From Clostridiales bacterium UBA1206 (GTDB lineage Bacteria; Bacillota; Clostridia; Oscillospirales; CAG-382), in the NCBI GenBank assembly GCA_002310055.1, contig DBXS01000020.1, forward strand, positions 10,522 to 57,762: a DNA stretch of 47,241 nt, in the 5' to 3' direction. Below the pieces are notes generated by a model. That model searched no databases. It worked only from the letters and a program-made list of their open reading frames with translations, and was not told the DNA's origin. Within the stretch, counting starts at the first letter, position 1; every line of letters begins with the position of its first letter. This document shows positions 16,710-23,758 of this stretch, piece by piece. The position numbers and the translations under genes were made by a program.

Positions 16710-18545
16710 ATGACTCTGCTAGACGAACTCAAGGGCGACGTCCTGAGTGTGAAAAATCACATAAAAACCAATAAGTACCGCTATATCCTCGCGCTGTGCG
16801 TGCTGCTTTTGTGCGTGGTGCCGCTGATGTTTTCGGTCATCACCACGGGGCACGATTTCAGTTACCACATAGGGCGCATACGCTGCCTTGCCGATAATAT
16901 CCAGAACGGCAAGTGGTTTTCGCAGATCTATTTTTCGGGTCTCTACGACGCGGGCTACGCGTCGCCCGCATTTTACGGCGACCTGTTCCTGTATATCCCC
17001 GCCGCGGCGGTCTGCCTGGGGATGAAAGAGGAACCCGCGCTGCGGCTGTTCTTTATGATCATAACCGCCGCGTGCGCGATATCGGCTTACTGGTGCGCCA
17101 ACAAGGCGTTCAAAGACGAACGCGCGGCGCTGCTCGCTTCGGTGTGTTACGTGTTTTCGGGTTACTTTTTCACCGATATGGTCATACGCGTCGCGCTCGG
17201 CGAACTGCAGGCGTTCGTGTTCCTGCCGCTTATAATTTACGGGTTTTACAACATAGTCCGCGAAGACTGCAGATACTGGTACGTCCTGCCGCTGGGGCTC
17301 GCCGGCTGTATCGTCAGCCACGTGCTCACGGCGTTCGTGGCGGTGATCCTGATGTTCGTCGCCGCGCTGTTTATGTGCGTGCGCATATTCAAAGAAAAAC
17401 AGCGCTTACTCGCGCTGATAAAATCGGTCGGACTGTTTCTGTGCGTTTCGGCGTTCTTCCTGTTCCCTATGCTGGAACAGCTGGCGAACGGCGAATATAT
17501 CGCCACCAACGGGATCTCTGCTGTCCGCTGGGGCACGCTCGCGCGCCGCGCGATGCCGTGGAGCAGCGTGTTTTCGGATTTCTGTATGGGCACGGATAAA
17601 ATAAACGCCTGGATCCCCAACGGCATAGGGCTTTTCCCCGTGGCGGCGGCGGTGTTCTTCGGCGTGTCGTGGTATAAAAACAAACGCATCCCGCGCGCCG
17701 CGGCGGCGTTTCTGGGAGCGGGTCTGTTCGCGTTGTTTGCCGTCAGCGACCTTTTCCCCTGGAAAACGCTCCAGTCTGTCGCCGGGACTATGCAGTTCCC
17801 GTGGCGGCTTATGGTATTCGCCACCCTGTTTTTCGCGATCTTTGCGGGGTTGACCGTAAAGAGCATACAAAACGGAAAACTCGCGTCGGTGTGCGCGCTC
17901 GTCGTGGCGCTGTGCTCGCTGTTTTCGTTCTTCGCCGCCTCCGGCTCGTATTACGGTAAGATGTTCAAAAACGCGAGCGAAGAAAAGACCGTCGCCGCGG
18001 GACGTTCCAGCGTGGGCGCTGGGGAATACCTGATAATGAACGAAAATACGTACGTGCGCAATTCCGCGGGCGACGACGGAACGTATTCCGAACTCGTCAC
18101 CGGGCTCAAATCGCTGTTTTCGCAAAAGACAAAGACCGCGACTTCCAACACGCTGGAATCGGCGCACATAAAGATAAAACGCACTTACGGCGGTATGGAA
18201 GTGACGTTTTCGGGCAACACTTCCGCCCAGACGTATATTGATCTTCCGCTTATAAATTACAAAGGCTACGCCGCGTATCTGGACGGCACCGTGTTAAAGA
18301 CCGGCGACGGCATACTCCGCGGCGACGTCAAGATCGACGGCAAAACGTATTCCGCGTCTTACGGCAGCGCGCTCCGCGTATATCTGGGCAACACCCAGAG
18401 CGGCACGGTGACCGTGCGTTACGAAGGCACCGCCGTGCAGAAGATATCCAAACTCGTCTCGCTGTTCACGCTGCTCGCGGCGGCGGGAGCGTTCATCCGC
18501 AAAAAAGTCCGCTCAAAGTCACAAGCCCGTACCCCCGCGCAATAA
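16710..18545 (+). CDS. Large polytopic membrane protein, GT-C/YfhO-like
   Basis: A 611-residue integral membrane protein with about eleven hydrophobic helices, a soluble C-terminal beta domain (about residues 430-590) and a last helix followed by a basic tail. The first outer loop has TGHDFSYHIGRI, the acidic/His motif seen in GT-C glycosyltransferase-like and YfhO-like proteins that use lipid-linked sugars. I infer a role in cell-envelope polysaccharide or lipid glycosylation; the donor and acceptor are unknown. It starts 7 bases after rnfB with AAGGA upstream and is probably carried on the rnf transcript. Its last 53 bases overlap the end of the convergent deacetylase gene. Confidence 0.7.
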   Translation: MTLLDELKGDVLSVKNHIKTNKYRYILALCVLLLCVVPLMFSVITTGHDFSYHIGRIRCLADNIQNGKWFSQIYFSGLYDAGYASPAFYGDLFLYIPAAAVCLGMKEEPALRLFFMIITAACAISAYWCANKAFKDERAALLASVCYVFSGYFFTDMVIRVALGELQAFVFLPLIIYGFYNIVREDCRYWYVLPLGLAGCIVSHVLTAFVAVILMFVAALFMCVRIFKEKQRLLALIKSVGLFLCVSAFFLFPMLEQLANGEYIATNGISAVRWGTLARRAMPWSSVFSDFCMGTDKINAWIPNGIGLFPVAAAVFFGVSWYKNKRIPRAAAAFLGAGLFALFAVSDLFPWKTLQSVAGTMQFPWRLMVFATLFFAIFAGLTVKSIQNGKLASVCALVVALCSLFSFFAASGSYYGKMFKNASEEKTVAAGRSSVGAGEYLIMNENTYVRNSAGDDGTYSELVTGLKSLFSQKTKTATSNTLESAHIKIKRTYGGMEVTFSGNTSAQTYIDLPLINYKGYAAYLDGTVLKTGDGILRGDVKIDGKTYSASYGSALRVYLGNTQSGTVTVRYEGTAVQKISKLVSLFTLLAAAGAFIRKKVRSKSQARTPAQ

Positions 18546-19851
18546 GTTCGGGGATTATCCGTTCAAGCGCTTCCGGCGTGGGACTTTTGCCGGCTACGTA
18601 ATCGTGCAGCAGCACCACGTCGCCGCCTTCGACTGTCGAAAGCACCGTCTTCGCCACGCTCGCCGCCGGGGGCGACGCCCAGTCGCGCGCGTCGGTGCGC
18701 CACGCCCAAAGGACGTATTTTAGCCCCAATCCTTCGATCCCGCGCGCGACGTCTTCGCGGTATCCGCCTCCGGGCGGGCGGAAGAACGCCGGCGTCACGC
18801 CGAACCGCTCTGTCAATAGATCCTGCAGCTTTTGCGCGTCTTTTACGTATTCCTCGGCGCCGCAGTTTTTAAGGTACGGGTGCGAATACGTGTGGTTGCC
18901 TATTTCGTGGCCTTCGGCGATTATGCGCTCCACGAGCTCCGGGTGCGCTTCGGCGTTTTTGCCTATTACGAAAAACGTCGCCTTTACGCCGTATTTTTTA
19001 AGGATATCCAGTATCTGCGGCGTGTATTCGGGATGCGGACCGTCGTCGAACGTCAGCGCCACGCAGTCGGCGCGGCCGGGGTTGCGGCTCAGCGCGTTCC
19101 CGCTTTGCGCGGACGCAAACGAAAAGCCCGTCTTTGCGTAAAACGCCAGCTCGTCCAGAGTCCCGAAACGGTAGCCTTGAGCTTTTATCGCTTTTATCAC
19201 GCGGTCGAGTATCGCCGCGTTGGTCGCGGACGTGGGGTGCAGCAGCATCACCATTCCGTTGTGCAGGTTGTCGAGTATCTTGTTATACGCCCATTCGGCG
19301 TCTTTCTGGGCGGAATTGTCCCAGTCGGCGTAGGCGAACGACCAGAACACCGGCGCGTATCCCGCGCGGCGGCAGAACTCCAGCGTCTTTTTGCTGAAAG
19401 CGCCCTCCGGCGGGCGGAAATATTTCGCCATTTTAAGTCCGGTATACTCTTCCAGCGCCTCCTCGCAGCCGCGCAGCTCTTCGGCGAACGTTTCGTAATC
19501 GGCTATTTTCGCCATATTGCGGTGAGTCGCCGAATGGTTGCATATCAGGTCGCCGTATTCCGCCATTTTCAAAAGCACGTCCGCGTGCGAGCGCGCCATC
19601 TCGGGCAGTATGAAGAACGCGCCCGTCACTCCGTTTTCGTGCAGTATCTCCACCGTGCGCGCCACGTTTCCGTTGTCGTAGCCGGCGTCAAATGTCAGAT
19701 AGACCACTTTTTCGTCCGGGTCGCCAAGATACAGCGCGCCGTATTCTCCGGGCAGCCCGTCGCCGCCGAAACACACCGGCTGTTCGTGCCCCGCCGGTTT
19801 GAAAAACCAGCTGTATTCGCCGTTTTGCGATTTCGAGGCGCTTATGAGCAT
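18493..19851 (-). CDS. Tandem polysaccharide deacetylase (two NodB domains)
   Basis: A 452-residue protein with two carbohydrate esterase family 4 domains. The first (about 45-230) has LTFDAGYDNGN, NHSATH and RPPEGAF, as in the PdaA-type peptidoglycan deacetylase. The second (about 260-450) has LTFDDGPHPEYT, GNHTYSHP, FRPPGGGY and VVLLHDY, as in PgdA/chitin deacetylases. Each has a complete D-D...H-x3-H set. The likely role is removal of N-acetyl groups from wall glycans outside the cell. From the ATG at 19851 there is no signal peptide, but the frame stays open upstream to an ACG at 19899. That would add MRKFLFRLAGAAAITMLIS, a good signal or anchor sequence, with GGAG 9 bases before the ACG. 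The true start may be that codon. Confidence 0.88.
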   Translation of the reverse strand: MLISASKSQNGEYSWFFKPAGHEQPVCFGGDGLPGEYGALYLGDPDEKVVYLTFDAGYDNGNVARTVEILHENGVTGAFFILPEMARSHADVLLKMAEYGDLICNHSATHRNMAKIADYETFAEELRGCEEALEEYTGLKMAKYFRPPEGAFSKKTLEFCRRAGYAPVFWSFAYADWDNSAQKDAEWAYNKILDNLHNGMVMLLHPTSATNAAILDRVIKAIKAQGYRFGTLDELAFYAKTGFSFASAQSGNALSRNPGRADCVALTFDDGPHPEYTPQILDILKKYGVKATFFVIGKNAEAHPELVERIIAEGHEIGNHTYSHPYLKNCGAEEYVKDAQKLQDLLTERFGVTPAFFRPPGGGYREDVARGIEGLGLKYVLWAWRTDARDWASPPAASVAKTVLSTVEGGDVVLLHDYVAGKSPTPEALERIIPELIARGYGLVTLSGLFCG

Positions 19852-19924
19852 CGTTATCGCCGCCGCCGCGCCGGCGAGCCTGAATAAAAATTTACGCGTA
19901 AAGCATCACTCCGTTCACACATAT

Positions 19925-19954
19925 ATTATTGACTTGCGCCGAACATAAATTCAA
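19925..19954 (-). promoter_or_regulatory. Probable promoter of the tandem deacetylase gene
   Basis: On the minus strand, TTGAAT (19949-19954), an 18-base spacer and AATAAT (19925-19930). Start expected near 19918, followed closely by CGGAGTG and the possible ACG start at 19899. Confidence 0.4.
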
Positions 19955-19980
19955 TGCAAATAAAGGAAGGAAAAAACAAA

Positions 19981-21153
19981 ATGGACATTCGCGAAGAATC
20001 GCTTGCCAAGCATTACGAATGGAAAGGAAAGATCGAGATCGCCGCGCGCACCCATGCAAAGAGCCGCAAAGAACTTTCGCTGGCGTACACGCCCGGGGTC
20101 GCCGAACCCTGCCTGGTGATTCAAAAAGATATTTCCAAATCGTACGAACTCACCCGCCGCTGGAACACCGTCGCGGTCATCACCGACGGCAGCGCCGTTC
20201 TGGGGCTGGGCAACATAGGCCCCGAGGCCGGCATGCCGGTCATGGAAGGCAAGTGCCTGCTTTTCAAAGAGTTCGCCGATATCGACGCCATACCGCTGTG
20301 CATCCGCTCCAACGACGTGGACGAGATAGTCAACACCGTTCGCCTCCTCTGCGGCTCGTTCGGCGGCGTGAATCTGGAAGACATCTCGGCGCCCCGCTGC
20401 TTTGAGGTGGAAGACCGCCTGAAAGCGTGCTGCGACATCCCCGTTTTCCACGACGACCAGCACGGCACCGCCGTCATAGTTTCGGCTTCGGTCATCAACG
20501 CCTGCAAGGTCACGGGCAAAAAGATAGAAGAAATTTCCGTGGTCATCAACGGCACCGGAGCCGCCGGCACCGCCATAGGCAAAATGCTCAGAAATATCGG
20601 CGTCACCGATATCACGTTCTGCGATAAGAACGGCGTGCTCTACGAAGGCCGCGAGGATATGACCGACGCCCAGAAACAGACCGTCGTCGGTACCAACAAG
20701 TCCGGCGTGCGCGGATATCTCAAAGACGCGATGGTCGGCAAGGACGTCGTCATAGGCGTTTCGGTCGGCAACCTTATAAACGAAGAAATGATACGGTCTA
20801 TGGCGAAAGACCCCATAGTCTTTGCCATGGCGAACCCCACGCCCGAGATAATGCCCGACAAAGCCAAAGAGGCGGGCGCCGCCGTGGTCGGCACGGGCAG
20901 GAGCGATTTTCCCAACCAGATAAACAACGTGCTGGCGTTCCCCGGCATATTCCGCGGAGCGCTCGACGCGCGCGCGGCTCAGATCACCGAAGGCATGAAG
21001 ACCGCCGCCGCGTTCGCGCTCGCCGGGCTCGTTTCGGACGAGGAACTCAGCGCGGAATACATTATCCCCAACGCCTTCGATCCGCGCGTTTGCCCCGCAG
21101 TGGCGAAAGCCGTGTACGATCAGGCGATGAAAGAACGTGAGGAACAGCAATGA
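19981..21153 (+). CDS. NAD(P)-dependent malic enzyme (short bacterial type)
   Basis: A 390-residue malate dehydrogenase (oxaloacetate-decarboxylating), converting malate to pyruvate and CO2 in the cytoplasm. Seen: YTPGVAEPC with catalytic Tyr 36, GNIGPEAGMPVMEGK with Lys 91, metal ligands NLED (133-134) and FHDDQHG (158-159), the dinucleotide site NGTGAAG near 190-196, and ANPTPEI with the C-terminal FPNQINNVLAFPGIFRG. It lacks the phosphotransacetylase domain of MaeB-type enzymes. The start at 19981 has AGGAAGG 10 bases upstream; an in-frame ATG at 19954 precedes that site and is rejected. The stop overlaps the next gene (ATGA). It heads a long operon through 30745. Confidence 0.93.
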   Translation: MDIREESLAKHYEWKGKIEIAARTHAKSRKELSLAYTPGVAEPCLVIQKDISKSYELTRRWNTVAVITDGSAVLGLGNIGPEAGMPVMEGKCLLFKEFADIDAIPLCIRSNDVDEIVNTVRLLCGSFGGVNLEDISAPRCFEVEDRLKACCDIPVFHDDQHGTAVIVSASVINACKVTGKKIEEISVVINGTGAAGTAIGKMLRNIGVTDITFCDKNGVLYEGREDMTDAQKQTVVGTNKSGVRGYLKDAMVGKDVVIGVSVGNLINEEMIRSMAKDPIVFAMANPTPEIMPDKAKEAGAAVVGTGRSDFPNQINNVLAFPGIFRGALDARAAQITEGMKTAAAFALAGLVSDEELSAEYIIPNAFDPRVCPAVAKAVYDQAMKEREEQQ

Positions 21154-21923
21154 TAATCAGCGTACCGTGCGCGACGGTTTTCCGATATCCGGATGCGCGC
21201 AGCGAACACACCGACGACGCCGTTTACGGCACCGAATGCGAAATACTCGATTCCCTTGCGGGATTCTGCCGCGTGCGCACGTCGTACGGCTACGAAGGGT
21301 ATGTACGGGAAAGCGAACTCGCCGAAAAACTCGCCGAACCGAACCGCGTCGTTACTGCGATGTGGGCGGATCTTGTGCGCGAGCCCGTGAACTGTTACGC
21401 GCCCGAACTGACGCTGCCGTTCGGCTCGCTGGTCGACGCCGGCTACCCGCGCGAATATCCGCGCTACGCTATGATAGTGCTGCCGGATAAGCGTATGTTC
21501 TGGGTCCGCGCCGAGCAGCTGGGCGAGATACCCGTGTTCAAAGACGAAGAGACCGCGAGAGAGACTGTCTGCCGCACCGCGCAGACCTTCTTGGGCGTGC
21601 AGTACCGCTGGGGCGGACGCACCCACGCGGGCATCGACTGCTCCGGGCTGGCGTTCACCTCGTACCGCGCCGCGGGGATAACGATCTGGCGCGACGCCGA
21701 CCCCGGGATGTTCGCCGACAAACGCACGGTGAGCAAGGAAGAGCTGAAGCCGGGCGATCTCATATTCTTCCCGGGGCACGTGGCGGTGCATATCGAAAAC
21801 GGCCGCTTCATACACGCGACGTCTTCCGGCGCGCGCGTGTGCTATGGCTCGCTCAACAAAGAAGACGGCGATTACAGCGAATGGTGCGCAAACAACATAG
21901 TTTGCTGCAAAACGGTGTTTTAA
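21150..21923 (+). CDS. NlpC/P60 peptidase with SH3-type domains, cytoplasmic (YkfC-like)
   Basis: A 257-residue cysteine peptidase expected to cut the gamma-D-Glu-to-diamino-acid bond in wall peptides. Seen: an N-terminal bacterial SH3-like half (about 1-130) and a C-terminal NlpC/P60 domain with YRWGGRTHAGIDCSG (catalytic Cys 164), GHVAVHI (His 210) and FIHATSSG (His 222). No signal peptide is present. The layout resembles Bacillus YkfC, which recycles muropeptides inside the cell, and I infer the same here. The start overlaps the malic enzyme stop (ATGA); the stop overlaps the miaB start by one base (TAATG). Confidence 0.88.
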   Translation: MIISVPCATVFRYPDARSEHTDDAVYGTECEILDSLAGFCRVRTSYGYEGYVRESELAEKLAEPNRVVTAMWADLVREPVNCYAPELTLPFGSLVDAGYPREYPRYAMIVLPDKRMFWVRAEQLGEIPVFKDEETARETVCRTAQTFLGVQYRWGGRTHAGIDCSGLAFTSYRAAGITIWRDADPGMFADKRTVSKEELKPGDLIFFPGHVAVHIENGRFIHATSSGARVCYGSLNKEDGDYSEWCANNIVCCKTVF

Positions 21924-23308
21924 TGGAAATTTTCGTCCCTCAAGCAGAAACAGAAAAACAAAAAGCCATAGCGCGCACGCTAAGCGAGCGTTTTAAAAAA
22001 GAAAACAAACGCCCGCTCGTCTTTGCACGCACTTACGGCTGCCAGCAGAACGAGCACGACACCGAAAAGATGCTGGGGCTCGCCTTGATGTGCGGCTACG
22101 AAAAGACCGGCGATCCGGCGAACGCCGACCTTATAATCGTCAACACCTGCGCCATACGCGAACACGCCGAAAAGCGCACGTTTTCGTGCACCGGCGCGTA
22201 CAAAAAGCTAAAGGAACAAAACCGCGAACTCATAATACTCTTCTGCGGCTGCATGGCGCAGGAGACGGGTATCGCCGAAAAGATAAAGCGTTCCTACCCG
22301 TATATAGACGCGGTCGTGGGCACCGATTCCAACCATCGCCTGCCCGAGATAATACAAAACGTAATGCAAACGCGCAAGCGCGCTTATCTCGTCAATTCGC
22401 TGCCGCACAGCGATTTCGGCGTCATCGCCGAAGACATCCCCGCTCTGCGCGAAAGCGAATACAAGGCGTGGGTCTCGGTGATGTACGGCTGCAACAACTA
22501 CTGCACATACTGCATAGTGCCGTACGTCCGCGGCAGGGAACGCAGCCGCCGTTACGAAGACGTGGTCGCCGAAGTGAAGCAGCTTGTGGAAAACGGCTAC
22601 AAGGATATAACTCTGTTAGGACAGAACGTCAACAGCTATTCGGGCGGCGTGAGCTTTGCGCGGCTGCTCGAAAAATGCGCGTCGTTCGGCGGCGAATACC
22701 GGCTGCGCTTTATGACGAGCCACCCCAAGGACGCGTCCAAAGAGCTTATTGACGTAATGGCGGCAAACCCCAATATCTGCAAGCATTTCCATCTGCCGGT
22801 GCAGTCGGGCAGCGACAAAGTGCTCGAGGCGATGAACCGCCGCTACACGCGGAATACATACCTTGAAAAAGTCGCGTACCTGCGCGAAAAGATCCCCGAC
22901 GTCACGCTGACGTCGGATATCATCTGCGGTTTCCCCGGCGAAACGGAAGAAGATTTCGAACAGACGCTTTCGCTCGTAAAGCAAACGGAGTTCGATATGC
23001 TCTACACCTTCATCTATTCGCCGCGCCCGGGAACGGCCGCCGCCGCGCGAACGGATCAGATACCGTACGAAGAAAAACTGCGCCGGTTCGAAAAACTTTC
23101 GGCGCTCCAGCTCGATATGACCATAAAACGCAACGAACGCCATATAGGGAAAGTTTTGCGCGTGCTTTCGGAAGGCGAGGGCATCGGCAGATCCGAAGGC
23201 GGAACGACGGTGGATTTCAAAGCCGGTATCCCCGCGGGCGAGTTCGTGAACGTCAGAATAACCGCCGCGCATCCGGCGAATCTGGAAGCGAAAATAATAA
23301 GACCTTGA
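21923..23308 (+). CDS. miaB: tRNA-2-methylthio-N6-dimethylallyladenosine synthase
   Basis: A 461-residue radical SAM methylthiotransferase that converts i6A37 of tRNA to ms2i6A37. Seen: the N-terminal MTTase domain with TYGCQQNEHD (Cys 40), VNTCAIREHAE (Cys 76) and FCGCMAQ (Cys 108/110); the radical SAM motif YGCNNYCTYC (Cys 190, 194, 197); the MiaB-typical YVRGRERSR; a C-terminal TRAM domain. The start is the ATG overlapping the previous TAA; the frame extends upstream only as a shadow of the peptidase gene. A miaB-ylbF-family-mutS-mutL order is also found in Bacillus (ymcB-ymcA-cotE-mutS-mutL). Confidence 0.95.
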   Translation: MEIFVPQAETEKQKAIARTLSERFKKENKRPLVFARTYGCQQNEHDTEKMLGLALMCGYEKTGDPANADLIIVNTCAIREHAEKRTFSCTGAYKKLKEQNRELIILFCGCMAQETGIAEKIKRSYPYIDAVVGTDSNHRLPEIIQNVMQTRKRAYLVNSLPHSDFGVIAEDIPALRESEYKAWVSVMYGCNNYCTYCIVPYVRGRERSRRYEDVVAEVKQLVENGYKDITLLGQNVNSYSGGVSFARLLEKCASFGGEYRLRFMTSHPKDASKELIDVMAANPNICKHFHLPVQSGSDKVLEAMNRRYTRNTYLEKVAYLREKIPDVTLTSDIICGFPGETEEDFEQTLSLVKQTEFDMLYTFIYSPRPGTAAAARTDQIPYEEKLRRFEKLSALQLDMTIKRNERHIGKVLRVLSEGEGIGRSEGGTTVDFKAGIPAGEFVNVRITAAHPANLEAKIIRP

Positions 23309-23322
23309 AAGGATAAATAAAA

Positions 23323-23715
23323 ATGAACGACAAAATCGCACGACTCACCGAAGAACTGCGCGCCGCTTTGGCGGAAGAAGCCGCGGTCAAAAACTATATC
23401 GCGGCGAAAGCGGCGTATATAGCCGACGAAGAAATAGTCCGCCTCGCCAACGAATACAACGTCCAGCGCGAGATATACGAGACCGAAAGCTCAAAGGAAG
23501 AAGCCGACACGCTGCTTCTGGATTCCGTAAAAGCGCGGCTCGACAAACTTTACGAACAGATCGCCGCGTCGCAGACCGCAAAGGCGCTTTTCGAAAGCGA
23601 AGACGCCGTCAACGCGCTGTACGGCGAAATAGTGAACCGCCTGCAATCGCTCGTGGTGCCCGAGGAGCACCGTCACTGCGGCGGCGACTGCGCCGGCTGC
23701 CACGGCTGCGACTGA
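23323..23715 (+). CDS. YlbF/YmcA-family protein with Cys-rich tail
   Basis: A 130-residue, mostly helical protein of the YlbF/YmcA (Com_YlbF) family. In Bacillus, YlbF, YmcA and YaaT form a complex that binds 4Fe-4S clusters and directs RNase Y processing and development. Seen: Ala/Glu-rich helices, a C-terminal helix NRLQSLVV, and a tail with Cys 119, 123, 126 and 129 (C-x3-C-x2-C-x2-C) suited to binding a cluster or metal. It sits between miaB and mutS, the same place as ymcA. AAAGGA precedes the start. The role in RNA processing is inferred from the family. Confidence 0.8.
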   Translation: MNDKIARLTEELRAALAEEAAVKNYIAAKAAYIADEEIVRLANEYNVQREIYETESSKEEADTLLLDSVKARLDKLYEQIAASQTAKALFESEDAVNALYGEIVNRLQSLVVPEEHRHCGGDCAGCHGCD

Positions 23716-23758
23716 TAAAACGAAAGACTTTACGATTTTTGATGCGGGAGTAAACGAT

